A DNA stretch of 64,000 nt from Frondihabitans peucedani (GTDB taxonomy: Bacteria > Actinomycetota > Actinomycetes > Actinomycetales > Microbacteriaceae): contig NZ_BAABAU010000001.1 of assembly GCF_039537585.1 (NCBI RefSeq), forward strand, positions 1,860,001 to 1,924,000, given 5' to 3'. Each line of letters opens with the position of its first letter. Position 1 is the stretch's first letter. The notes below the pieces were generated by a model. That model ran no database searches and was not told where the DNA came from. It was given only the letters and a program-made list of their open reading frames with translations. This document shows positions 17,979 through 26,588 of the stretch, piece after piece. A program made the translations under genes and the position numbers.

Positions 17979-19142
17979 ATGTCCGACGCCCGAGCCGACG
18001 ATGCCGGCGGTGCCGGCGATGCCGGCGGTGCCATTGCTGCCGGCGGTGCTGTTGCTGCCGGCCGTGCCGCTGCTGCCGACACTCCCGCCGCCGCGCCTCG
18101 CCCGACGCTCGCCGCCGTCGCCCGGCGCGCCGGCGTCTCGCCCTCCACCGCCTCCCTCGCCTTCAACGACTCCGGTCCCGTCGCCGGCGCCACCCGCGAC
18201 CGGATCCTCGCGGCGGCCCGCGAGCTCGGCTACGACGGCCCCGACCCCAGGGCCCGCTCTCTCCGCCGGGGTCGATCCGGCATCATCGGCGTGGTCCTCG
18301 AGGAGTCCCTCCGCGACGCCTTCCGCGACCCGATGAACGTCGTCATGCTCGACGGCATCGCCGACGTGACCGGGCCGAGCGGCAACTCTCTGCTGCTGCT
18401 CACCGAGACCGCCGCGAGCCGAGCGAGCCTCGTCGAGGCGCCGATCGACGCGGTCGTGCTCTTCGGGTGCAGCCCCAGCGTCGACAGCAAGGTCGAGATC
18501 GTCCAGCGGCGGGGCATCCCCGTCGTGTCGATCGAAGGACGCCCGCTCCCGGGCGTCCTCGACATCGCCCTCGACAACCGGGAGGCGACCCGCGCGCTCG
18601 CCGAGCACCTGCGCACGCTCGGCCACGAACGCGTCGCCCTCGTGACGCTCGAGCTCGATCGCGACCGGCGCCGCGGCATCCTGACCGGCCCTCGCATCGA
18701 CGCTGCCACGTCGTTCACGGCGCTCGAGCGCGTCCGCGGGGCGCAGGAGGTCTACCCCGACGTCTCGGGCTTCGCGACGCTCGGCAGCACGATCGAGGAG
18801 GGCAGGATCGCGGGGCACGCCCTCCTGGCCGACGCCCGGGCCCGCCCGACGGCCGTCATCGCCCAGAGCGACCTCCTCGCGGCGGGCGTGATCCGTGCCG
18901 CGGTCGAGCTCGGCCTGGAGGTGCCCCGCGACCTGAGCGTCGTGGGCTTCGACGGGGTGCGCATCGACGATCCTGCCGCTGCCGGTCTGACGACGATGGT
19001 GCAGCCCGCGCTCGACAAGGGCCGGGCGGCCGGACGCGGGGTGCTGGAGCTGCTGGCCGGCGGGTCGCCGCAGCCGGTCTCGTTCACCAGTGCTTTCCGT
19101 CGCGGTTCGACGACCGCGCCGCCTCGCCAGCCGCGCCCCTGA
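17979..19142 (+). CDS. LacI-family transcriptional regulator
   Basis: A 387-residue repressor. The DNA-binding headpiece TLAAVARRAGVSPSTASLAFN (about 42-62) is followed by the periplasmic-binding-like core ending in LSVVGFDGVRIDDPAAAGLTT. The effector pocket cannot be assigned. The first 40 residues are unusual: an Ala/Gly-rich repeat with occasional Asp, encoded by near-perfect repeats of GCCGGCGGTGCC. Homologues start almost directly at the headpiece, so this is either an extension or the real start is later, but no clear ribosome site is seen inside. It is divergent from the MFS gene with two palindromic operators between. Confidence 0.9.
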   Translation: MSDARADDAGGAGDAGGAIAAGGAVAAGRAAAADTPAAAPRPTLAAVARRAGVSPSTASLAFNDSGPVAGATRDRILAAARELGYDGPDPRARSLRRGRSGIIGVVLEESLRDAFRDPMNVVMLDGIADVTGPSGNSLLLLTETAASRASLVEAPIDAVVLFGCSPSVDSKVEIVQRRGIPVVSIEGRPLPGVLDIALDNREATRALAEHLRTLGHERVALVTLELDRDRRRGILTGPRIDAATSFTALERVRGAQEVYPDVSGFATLGSTIEEGRIAGHALLADARARPTAVIAQSDLLAAGVIRAAVELGLEVPRDLSVVGFDGVRIDDPAAAGLTTMVQPALDKGRAAGRGVLELLAGGSPQPVSFTSAFRRGSTTAPPRQPRP

Positions 19143-19190
19143 ACCCCGGCCCCTCGCGCACACGAGGCCGGCACGGGCACCGAGACCCCC

Positions 19191-20510
19191 TCAGGCCGCA
19201 GCGACGCCGGGCAGCCACCGCCCGCCGAAGGCCCGAAGCCCGAGCGTCACGGCCCGGGCCCCGATGTAGCCCAGGCCGAACGCCAGCCACAGCGCCACCG
19301 GCCCGCGCGCGACGAGCAGCAGCGGCAGGTACACCGCGACGTTGGCGAGCCCGGTCCAGGCGAGGTACCGCGCGTCGCCCGCCCCGAGCAGCACGCCGTC
19401 GAGCACGAACACGAAGCCCGCCAGCGGCACGCCGACGGCCATCGCCACGAGCACGCCCGGCAGCAGCCCGGCGACCCGCGAGTCGCTCGTGAACACCGGT
19501 GCGACCACGGGGCAGACCGCCGCGAGCAGGACGCCGAGGACGGCGCCTCCGACCACGCCCCACACGAGCAGCCGGCGCATGACGGCGCGCACCCGCTCGC
19601 CGGAGCCCTCGCCGAGCGCGTGGCCGATCATCGCCTGGCCCGCGATGGCCAGGGCGTCCAGGGCGAAGGCGAGCGTCGAGAAGATCGTCAGCGCGACCTG
19701 GACCGCGGCCAGCCCCTCGACCCCGAGCGACGCGGCGACGGACACGGTCGCCAGCATGGCCAGCCGCAGGGCGGCGCTCCGGACGAGCAGCCAGCCACCG
19801 GCCGACGCGGTCCGGCCGAGGCCCTCGGTACCGGGCCGCAGGGGAGCACCGACGCGGCGCGCGGCCCGGACGGCGATGAGGACGTAGACGGCCGCCATGC
19901 CGGACTGTGCCGCGACGGTGCCCCAGGCGGATCCTGCGATGCCCCATCCGAAGCCGTAGATGAACAGCGCGTTCAACCCCGCGTTGGCGGCGAAGCCCGT
20001 GGTGGCGACGACGAGCGGCGTCCGGGTGTCTTGAAGGCCCCGGAGCAGCCCTGTCGCGGCGACGACCAGCAGCATCGCGGGCAGCCCGACGACGGAGATC
20101 GTCAGGTACGTCGTCGCGTGCCCGTGAGCGGCGTCGGTCGTCGGGAACGCCTCGACCAGCGGCCGGGCCGCGACGAGACCGGCGCCTCCGAGCACGACTC
20201 CGACGCCCAGCGCGAACCACATCCCGTCGATCCCCGCCCGGACCGCGCCGCGCTCGTCACCCGCTCCGAGCCTCCGGGCGACGGCCGGCGTCGTGGCGTA
20301 GGCGAGGAAGATCAGCAGGCCCAGAGCGGTCTGCAGGATCACGCCCGCCACCCCCAGCCCGGCGAGCGGGGCGGCTCCGAGGTGGCCGACCAGCGCCGTG
20401 TCGGTCAGCAGGAAGAGCGGCTCGGCGACGAGTGCCCCGAGGGCCGGGACGGCGAGGCGGGCGATCTCGCGGTCGAGTACCCGGGCGGGAAGCGGCGGCG
20501 ACCCGCTCAG
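19191..20510 (-). CDS. MATE-family efflux transporter (DinF-like), probable CTG start
   Basis: A 439-residue MATE transporter of the DinF branch, exporting drugs or toxic metabolites by Na+ or H+ antiport. The first helix region REIARLAVPALGALVAEP and GLLRGLQDTRTPLVV are hallmarks, and about twelve helices are visible. The frame has no ATG, GTG or TTG near the family start. A CTG overlapping the TGA of the upstream permease (CTGA) lies 6 bp after GAGGGG and gives the expected length. It is thus probably translated from CTG by coupling. Convergent with the LacI gene. Confidence 0.88.
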   Translation of the reverse strand: MSGSPPLPARVLDREIARLAVPALGALVAEPLFLLTDTALVGHLGAAPLAGLGVAGVILQTALGLLIFLAYATTPAVARRLGAGDERGAVRAGIDGMWFALGVGVVLGGAGLVAARPLVEAFPTTDAAHGHATTYLTISVVGLPAMLLVVAATGLLRGLQDTRTPLVVATTGFAANAGLNALFIYGFGWGIAGSAWGTVAAQSGMAAVYVLIAVRAARRVGAPLRPGTEGLGRTASAGGWLLVRSAALRLAMLATVSVAASLGVEGLAAVQVALTIFSTLAFALDALAIAGQAMIGHALGEGSGERVRAVMRRLLVWGVVGGAVLGVLLAAVCPVVAPVFTSDSRVAGLLPGVLVAMAVGVPLAGFVFVLDGVLLGAGDARYLAWTGLANVAVYLPLLLVARGPVALWLAFGLGYIGARAVTLGLRAFGGRWLPGVAAA

Positions 20511-21772
20511 TCGGTGCCCCTCGCGCGCCCGATCGAGTTCATCAGGTGGTAGATCACCACGGCGGCGACCGTGCCGAGGATGATCCCCCCGAAGGTCGCC
20601 CCGCCGAACGCCACGGTGAAGTTCGCGATGCCCATGATGAGCGCGACGCCGGCGGTGAGCTGGTTCTTGGGCTTCGAGAAGTCGACCCGGTTCTCGACCC
20701 AGATGCGGATGCCGATGATCCCGACCAGACCGTACAGCGCGGTGGTCACGCCGCCGAGCACCCCGGGCGGGACCGTGTTGATGACGGCGCCGATCTTGGG
20801 GGAGAGCGAGAGCAGGATCGCGATGATCCCGGCGACCCAGTACGCCGCGGTCGAGAAGACCCGCGTCGCGCTCATCACGCCGATGTTCTCGCCGTAGGTG
20901 GTAGTCGCCGAGCCGCCGCCGAGGCCCGCGATGACCGTGGAGACGCCGTCGGCGAAGAGGGCTCGGCCGGTGAGGGGATCGAGGTCGCGGCCGGTGAGCT
21001 GGCCGACGCCCTTCACGTGGCCGACGTTCTCGGCGACGAGGGCGAGGACCACCGGGAGGAAGCCGACGTAGACGGCGAGGTGCGAGCCCTCGAACGACGG
21101 CGCGGTGAAGGTCGGGAGGCCGAGCCAGTCGGCCTTCTCGACGAGGGTGAAGTCGATCTGGCCTCCGATCACCGCGCTGATGTAGCCCACGACGACGCCG
21201 ACGACGATCGAGAGCCGCCCGAGCATGCCCCGGAACAGCACCGCGGTCAGGATGACGGCGAGCAGCGTGATGATGGCGATGAGCGGCGACTTCGCGAAGT
21301 TCGAGCCGGCCGAGCCGGCGAGGTTGAACCCGATGAGCGCCACGATCGAGCCCGACACGACCGGCGGCAGGACCGCGTCGATCCATATCGTGCCGGCGAC
21401 GTGGACCACGAGCCCGACGATCGCGAGCAGGGCGCCGACGACGATGATCCCGCTCAGCGCCAGCGGGATCCCGCCGATCTTCGTAGCGGCCCCGATCGGC
21501 GCGAGGAACGCGAACGACGAGCCGAGGTAGCTCGGCAGCCGGTTCTTCGTGATCAGCAGGAAGAGGAGGGTGCCGACGCCCGAGAACAGGAGCGTGGTCG
21601 ACGGCGGGAAGCCGGTGATGATCGGCACCAGGAAGGTCGCGCCGAACATCGCCACGACGTGCTGGGCGCCGAGCCCGATCGTGCGCGGCCAGCTGAGCCG
21701 CTCCTCGGGAAGGACCAGCTCCTCCTGACCGACCGTCTTTCCGTCACCGTGCAGAGTCCAGGGGAGGGCCAT
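20507..21772 (-). CDS. Uracil/xanthine permease (NCS2 family)
   Basis: A 421-residue nucleobase:cation symporter-2 permease, importing uracil or xanthine with protons. Fourteen hydrophobic segments are visible. GAQHVVAMFGATFLVP (about 33-48) is the NCS2 helix-1 signature. The motif VALVAENVGHVKGVG carries the Glu in helix 8 that binds substrate, and GGGSATTTYGENIGVM provides the helix-10 motif. UraA-like uracil specificity is likely but not proved. The ATG at MALPWTLHG was chosen for its position after GGAGGG-like sequence. It overlaps the MATE gene, indicating a two-gene transcript. Confidence 0.9.
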   Translation of the reverse strand: MALPWTLHGDGKTVGQEELVLPEERLSWPRTIGLGAQHVVAMFGATFLVPIITGFPPSTTLLFSGVGTLLFLLITKNRLPSYLGSSFAFLAPIGAATKIGGIPLALSGIIVVGALLAIVGLVVHVAGTIWIDAVLPPVVSGSIVALIGFNLAGSAGSNFAKSPLIAIITLLAVILTAVLFRGMLGRLSIVVGVVVGYISAVIGGQIDFTLVEKADWLGLPTFTAPSFEGSHLAVYVGFLPVVLALVAENVGHVKGVGQLTGRDLDPLTGRALFADGVSTVIAGLGGGSATTTYGENIGVMSATRVFSTAAYWVAGIIAILLSLSPKIGAVINTVPPGVLGGVTTALYGLVGIIGIRIWVENRVDFSKPKNQLTAGVALIMGIANFTVAFGGATFGGIILGTVAAVVIYHLMNSIGRARGTD

Positions 21773-21833
21773 GCTGGAACTGTACTGGGAGGTCCGCGCC
21801 TCGTCCGAGGGGGACACGACCTAGGCTTGACGC

Positions 21834-23798
21834 ATGACTGACGTTGCCGCGGCATCCGGAATCCTCACCGACGAGCTCGACCCGGCCATCCGGCCGCAAG
21901 ACGACCTGTTCCGCCACGTCAACGGCCGCTGGGCGGCCCGGACCGAGATCCCCGAGGACAAGGCACGCTGGGGCTCGTTCTACGTCCTCGCCGAGGCCGC
22001 CGAGAAGGCCGTCCGCGAGATCATCGACGAGTCGCAGTCCGCCGAGCCGGGCACCGAGGCGCGGAAGGTCGGCGACCTCTTCGCCAGCTTCCTCGACGAG
22101 GAGCGCGTCGAAGAGCTCGGCGCGACCCCGATCCAGCCGCTCCTCGCCACCGTCGACGACGTGACGACGGTGCCGGCCCTCCTCGAGGCGGTCGGCCGGT
22201 TCGAGCTGCAGGGCGTCAGCGGCTTCGTCCAGCTCTTCGTCGACAACGACCCGGGCGACCCCGAGCGCTACATCGTCTTCATCGAGCAGGCCGGTCTCGG
22301 TCTGCCCGACGAGTCGTACTACCGCGACGAGAAGTTCGAGAGCGTCCGCACCGCCTACCGCGGCTACCTCGAGACGATGTTCGGCCTCGCAGGATTCGAC
22401 GGCGCCGCCGAGCGCGCTGGCCGCGTCTTCGAGATGGAGACCGCGATCGCATCCCACCACTGGGACAACGTGGCGACCCGCGAGAGCGAGAAGACCTACA
22501 ACCTCCTCTCCTGGACCGACGCCGAAGCCCTCGCGCCCGACGTCGACCTGGCGGCCTGGCGCGACGCCGTCGGCGCCCCGGCCGGCGTCTTCGACGAGGT
22601 CGTCGTCCGCGAGCCGTCCTTCGTCACCGGGCTCGGCGAGATCCTGGTCGACGACCGTCTCGAGGCGTGGCGCGACTGGCTCCGGTTCCAGATCATCCGC
22701 TCGTTCGCCGCCTACCTCTCGAGCGGCTTCGTGAAGGCCAACTTCGAGTTCTACGGCAAGACCCTCACCGGCACCCCGGTGCAGCGCGCCCGCTGGAAGC
22801 GCGGCGTCTCGCTCGTCGAGGGCGCCCTCGGCGAGGCGGTCGGCCGCATCTACGTCGAGCGCCACTTCGCGGAGGAGGCCAAGGCGACGATGGACGTCCT
22901 CGTGGCCAACCTCGTCGAGGCGTACCGGCAGAGCATCACCGGCCTCCCCTGGATGACCGACGAGACCCGCGCCAGGGCCCTCGACAAGCTCGACAAGTTC
23001 ACGCCCAAGATCGGCTACCCGGTGAAGTGGCGCGACTACTCCGAGCTCGCGATCGACCGCGGCGACCTGGTCGGCAACATCCGGGCGACCGCGGTGTTCG
23101 GCTTCGACCGCGAGCTGGGCAAGATCGGCCGGCCCATCGACCGCGACGAGTGGTTCATGACGCCGCAGACGATCAACGCGTACTACAACCCCGGCTTCAA
23201 CGAGATCGTGTTCCCGGCCGCGATCCTGCAGTTCCCCTTCTTCGACGAGAACCGCGACGCCGCCGCCAACTACGGAGCGATCGGCGCCGTCATCGGCCAC
23301 GAGATCGGGCACGGCTTCGACGACCAGGGGTCGAAGTACGACGGCGACGGCCGCCTCACCGACTGGTGGACCCCCGCCGACCGCGAGGCCTTCGAGGTCC
23401 TGACGAAGTCGCTCATCGAGCAGTACGACGCTCTCGAGCCCGCCCAGACGCCGGGTCACCACGTCAACGGCGCTCTCACGATCGGCGAGAACATCGGCGA
23501 CCTCGGCGGCCTCTCGATCGCCTGGAAGGCCTATCTCATCTCGCTCGACGGCGAGACTCCGCCGGTCGTCGACGGGCTGAGCGGCGCCGAGCGCTTCTTC
23601 CTGAGCTGGGCGCAGGCCTGGCAGATGAAGCTCCGAGACGAGGAGGCGATCCGGCTCCTCTCGATCGACCCGCACTCGCCGAACGAGTTCCGCTGCAACC
23701 AGATCGTCCGGAACATCGACGAGTTCTACGCGGCGTTCGACGTCACGGAGAGCGACGCCCTCTGGCTGCCCGCCTCGGAGCGCGTCACGATCTGGTAG
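21834..23798 (+). CDS. M13-family zinc metallopeptidase (PepO/neprilysin-like)
   Basis: A 654-residue M13 endopeptidase. The zinc motif HEIGHGFDDQG (HExxH, about 489) and the third ligand Glu in GENIGDLGG (about 551) are intact, as is the NAYYNP substrate-binding motif (Asn-Ala-Tyr) at about 451. The carboxy-terminal CNQIVRNIDEFYAAF is standard. No signal peptide or membrane anchor is visible, so it acts in the cytoplasm or is released without a Sec signal; actinobacterial relatives are alike. It is followed after 8 bp by the degenerate beta-lactamase-fold gene. Confidence 0.95.
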   Translation: MTDVAAASGILTDELDPAIRPQDDLFRHVNGRWAARTEIPEDKARWGSFYVLAEAAEKAVREIIDESQSAEPGTEARKVGDLFASFLDEERVEELGATPIQPLLATVDDVTTVPALLEAVGRFELQGVSGFVQLFVDNDPGDPERYIVFIEQAGLGLPDESYYRDEKFESVRTAYRGYLETMFGLAGFDGAAERAGRVFEMETAIASHHWDNVATRESEKTYNLLSWTDAEALAPDVDLAAWRDAVGAPAGVFDEVVVREPSFVTGLGEILVDDRLEAWRDWLRFQIIRSFAAYLSSGFVKANFEFYGKTLTGTPVQRARWKRGVSLVEGALGEAVGRIYVERHFAEEAKATMDVLVANLVEAYRQSITGLPWMTDETRARALDKLDKFTPKIGYPVKWRDYSELAIDRGDLVGNIRATAVFGFDRELGKIGRPIDRDEWFMTPQTINAYYNPGFNEIVFPAAILQFPFFDENRDAAANYGAIGAVIGHEIGHGFDDQGSKYDGDGRLTDWWTPADREAFEVLTKSLIEQYDALEPAQTPGHHVNGALTIGENIGDLGGLSIAWKAYLISLDGETPPVVDGLSGAERFFLSWAQAWQMKLRDEEAIRLLSIDPHSPNEFRCNQIVRNIDEFYAAFDVTESDALWLPASERVTIW

Positions 23799-23806
23799 GA
23801 GCCCAC

Positions 23807-24727
23807 GTGGAGTCGAGCCTCGAGGGTCGACGCAGTCGCAGGAGGGCCGAGCACGGTCGGCACGCGGGCGACCGCGCCGACGAGCCGTTCGAGCGGAGCT
23901 TCCAGGCGCTCGGGTCGCTGGCGTACTCGCACGCGCGGGTGTCGGCGTCCGCGGCCGACCTCGACTCAGGCCAGGTCGTCCTGGCCATCGACGAGAACGT
24001 CGCGCTGCCGACCGCCGAGGTCGGCACGCTCGTGCTCCTCGTCGAGGTGGCCGCGCGTCTGGCCGAGGGGCGCCTCGCCCCGCTCGACGAGGTGTCGCGG
24101 GAGGCGCCCGCCGGCGACTCGACACGCGTCGACGACCCGCGGGCCGGCGGCCTCTGGTCGTCGCTGCTGCTGCCGACCCTCGGCGTGCTCGACGCCGCGA
24201 CACTGGTCGGGGCGGTCCGCGATCCGGTCGCCACGAACGCCCTGGCCCGGCTCGTCGGCCTCGACGCCGTGCACGCGCGGGGCGAGGCGCTCGGGCTGAA
24301 GCGGACGGCGCTGCTCGACTTCGCCCGCACGACGCGCGGCCCCGACGACGCCCCGCAGTCCTCGGTCGGATCCGCCTTCGAGCTCCAGGGGCTGTTCCGT
24401 GATCTCGTCGCCGGCCGCTGCGTCGACACCGCGGTGAGCAACCGGGTCCTCGGCTGGCTCTCGACGGGATCGGACCTGTCGATGGTCGCCTCCGCGTTCG
24501 GGCTCGATCCGGTGTCGCACCGCGACCGCGACCACGGCATCCAGCTCGTGAACCTCACCGGCGCCGACCGCGGGGTGCGGTCGGAGGCCGGAGCCCTGCG
24601 GGGTCGCCGCCGGGGCCTGTCGTACGCGGTCACCGTCGCGTTCGACGACACCGACCTGGCGGCCCGCCTCCGCGTGCTCGACGTGCTGCGGACGGTCGGC
24701 CTCGACCTCCTCGAGCACGTCAGCTGA
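23807..24727 (+). CDS. Class A beta-lactamase-fold protein with degenerate active site
   Basis: A 306-residue member of the beta-lactamase2/serine hydrolase family, recognised by overall pattern (VLAIDENVALPT near the SxxK region, DPVATNALARLVGLDAV near SDN, RGLSYAVTVAFDD at the end). The SxxK position reads E71-V-G-T74, so both the nucleophile Ser and the base Lys are missing. The KTG motif reads LTG with Leu250. It cannot act by acylation and is probably a pseudoenzyme, perhaps a scaffold or binding protein. The GTG start has AGGAG upstream. Tight linkage to the M13 peptidase suggests an operon. Confidence 0.85.
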   Translation: MESSLEGRRSRRRAEHGRHAGDRADEPFERSFQALGSLAYSHARVSASAADLDSGQVVLAIDENVALPTAEVGTLVLLVEVAARLAEGRLAPLDEVSREAPAGDSTRVDDPRAGGLWSSLLLPTLGVLDAATLVGAVRDPVATNALARLVGLDAVHARGEALGLKRTALLDFARTTRGPDDAPQSSVGSAFELQGLFRDLVAGRCVDTAVSNRVLGWLSTGSDLSMVASAFGLDPVSHRDRDHGIQLVNLTGADRGVRSEAGALRGRRRGLSYAVTVAFDDTDLAARLRVLDVLRTVGLDLLEHVS

Positions 24728-24748
24728 GGCGAGGCCGACCCGGGGTCG

Positions 24749-25384
24749 CTACTTCAGACCCGAGACCGTGAGAAGCGACACGCTCTTCGAGGCGCAGGCG
24801 GTGAGCCCGGACTTCGCGGCGAACACCGACGCCTTCTGTCCGGGCGGGTAGACGCGGAAGCCGTCGGCCGGCGTCGGCTTGCAGTCGGCCGACGAGTAGT
24901 TGCCCGCCTGGACGATGCGCAGGACCGAGGTCGCGGTGGCGCCCGGTGCCACGGTGACGGTCGCGTGCGGCGAGGCGCGGTCGAAGACGGCCGCCTGGCC
25001 GATCTGGGTCCCGTTGCCGTCGCCGACGAAGGAGACGCCGGGCCAGCCCTGCAGCGTGCAGGTGACCGTGCCCTTGTTCGTGAGGACGAGGTTCACGTAC
25101 GTGCTGCCCGCGGCGCCGCCTCCTGCGCTGGGGGAGATCGCGGCTGAGAGGTGCGCCGACGTGCAGGCCGTGATCGCCGAGCCCGTCGAGGGGCTCGCGG
25201 ACGTCGACGTGGTCGGCGAGGACGACGTCTGGTCGGTCGGCGACGGGCTCGTGACGGGGGCGGTCGTCGTCTTCGGGGTGGACGCGGGAGTGCTCGCCGT
25301 GCCGCTCGTCGTGGAGCAGCCGGCGAGACCGGCTGCGGTCAGACAGGCGGCGGCGATGAGCGTGATCTTCGTAGTGGTGCGCAT
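24749..25384 (-). CDS. DUF4232 lipoprotein
   Basis: A 211-residue secreted lipoprotein. The signal peptide (KITLIAAACLTAAGLAGC) ends in the lipobox LAGC with Cys23. A Ser/Thr/Pro-rich linker (about 24-72) leads to the DUF4232 domain (about 73-211), whose TNKGTVTCTLQGWPGVSFV and SVLRIVQAGNY segments are diagnostic. Four Cys residues likely form two disulfides. The function is unknown; the fold suggests an extracellular binding role at the cell envelope. It is convergent with the degenerate beta-lactamase-fold gene. Confidence 0.88.
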   Translation of the reverse strand: MRTTTKITLIAAACLTAAGLAGCSTTSGTASTPASTPKTTTAPVTSPSPTDQTSSSPTTSTSASPSTGSAITACTSAHLSAAISPSAGGGAAGSTYVNLVLTNKGTVTCTLQGWPGVSFVGDGNGTQIGQAAVFDRASPHATVTVAPGATATSVLRIVQAGNYSSADCKPTPADGFRVYPPGQKASVFAAKSGLTACASKSVSLLTVSGLK

Positions 25385-25413
25385 GGTGCCCAGCCTGCCA
25401 CCCGCAGGAGAGC

Positions 25414-25812
25414 TCAGTCGATCAGTCCGAGGAGTGACATCCGGCGGAGCGTCTCCACTCCTGCAGGAGGACACCGGCCCGCGTCGGCGGTCGTCACCCA
25501 GCTGATCGAGCCCACCTCCGCGGAGGGCCGGGGGTCGTCGAGCGTCTCGCCGGAGTAGAGGGTCATGTCGACGAGCCGGCCGTCCGGCTCGCCGTGCGCC
25601 TGCTCGGACACGGTGAAGAGCGGGGCGACGGTCGCAGGATCGAGCGCCACCGCTACCTCCTCGAACGACTCCCGGATCGCGGCCTCCGCCCCGGTCTCGC
25701 CGGGCTCGACCTTTCCTCCCGGCAGGTACAGCACGTCGCGTCCGCGCGCCGTCACCATGAGCAGGCGTCGGTCGCGGACGAGTGCGAGTGCACTGACGAC
25801 GATCGTCTCCAC
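25414..25812 (-). CDS. NUDIX hydrolase
   Basis: A 132-residue NUDIX hydrolase. The box GGKVEPGETGAEAAIRESFEE matches GX5EX7REUXEE, with the acidic metal ligands intact. Substrate is unknown; the short single-domain form fits MutT-like or ADP-ribose type enzymes. I chose the GTG at VETIVVSALALV because GGAGAGGAA stands at ideal distance. A longer version beginning with TTG 27 codons earlier is open but has no ribosome site. It is divergent from the GntR-like gene, with AT-rich DNA between. Confidence 0.82.
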   Translation of the reverse strand: METIVVSALALVRDRRLLMVTARGRDVLYLPGGKVEPGETGAEAAIRESFEEVAVALDPATVAPLFTVSEQAHGEPDGRLVDMTLYSGETLDDPRPSAEVGSISWVTTADAGRCPPAGVETLRRMSLLGLID

Positions 25813-25943
25813 GGATTCCTCTCCGGCCCGGCTCCGGAGCACGGCCGACACGTCTGAACGCTTGACAGTCGCACCGACTTGTGAAATATTCAATCTAACA
25901 TGCAGAGCAGCCCGCTCCAGCCCTCACTCTCAGGACGAATCCC

Positions 25944-26588
25944 ATGATCGCAGGATCCAGCACTCACCACCGCCCGACCCTCCTCGTCGACCCGATCGAC
26001 CACCTCCTCGTCGACCTCGCCACCGGCCGCCACCTCACCGGTGACACCGTCCACGCCGACGAGCTCGCGGGGGAGCACGACCTCGACAGCACGCAGGCCG
26101 ACGACGTCCTCCAGGCCGCCTGGTGCCTCGGCCTCGTCTCGAGGCCCTCCGCGCGGTCGGCCGTGATCACGTGGACCCCGGAGGTCTCGCAGGTCCAGCT
26201 CCACCGCCTCGCCCGGGCGATGGTCGCCGCGGTCGGCACGGTCACGACCCGCGACCCCTACGGCGTCGCCGTCATCGACGGCGAGGAGGCCCGCCTCGGA
26301 GCAGCCGAGCTCTTCGAGCTCGAGACCCCCTGCGACGTCGACCTCTTCCTGGAGCTCGCGCGGGCACTGCTCAGCCGCCGCTCGATCGCGGTCGTCGACG
26401 AGCTGGTCTCGCCGCTGTCGATCCTGTTCTCCCGGGTCGCGCTGGAGGTGCACGGAGTCCGGCTCGCGGCCACCGACGCCGTCCGGGCCGAGATCGTCCG
26501 GGGTCTCGTCCTCAGCCTCATGGACGGCCGGGTCGACGACTTCCGCGACCTCGTGGCCGACTACGTCGTGGCGATGTCGATCGACTGA
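25944..26588 (+). CDS. Degenerate GntR-like regulator
   Basis: A 214-residue protein not clearly assigned by motif. It aligns by pattern with the three GntR proteins of this window: LTGDTVHADELAGEHDLDSTQADDVLQAAWCLGLVS sits where the winged helix [19 protein letters not shown]... is found, and the terminal ARAEIVRGLVLSLMDGRVDDFRDL-like helix matches their carboxy-terminal helix. The recognition segment [10 protein letters not shown] is replaced by DLDSTQADDV, so DNA binding may be altered. It is probably a diverged paralogue. It overlaps the convergent acetyltransferase gene by 28 bp at the stop. Confidence 0.6.
   Translation: MIAGSSTHHRPTLLVDPIDHLLVDLATGRHLTGDTVHADELAGEHDLDSTQADDVLQAAWCLGLVSRPSARSAVITWTPEVSQVQLHRLARAMVAAVGTVTTRDPYGVAVIDGEEARLGAAELFELETPCDVDLFLELARALLSRRSIAVVDELVSPLSILFSRVALEVHGVRLAATDAVRAEIVRGLVLSLMDGRVDDFRDLVADYVVAMSID

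Noticed and set aside
22667-24727. A 686-residue protein overlapping the M13 peptidase
   Set aside because: Its first half is an Arg-rich shadow of the peptidase; the real gene starts at the GTG at 23807 with a ribosome site.
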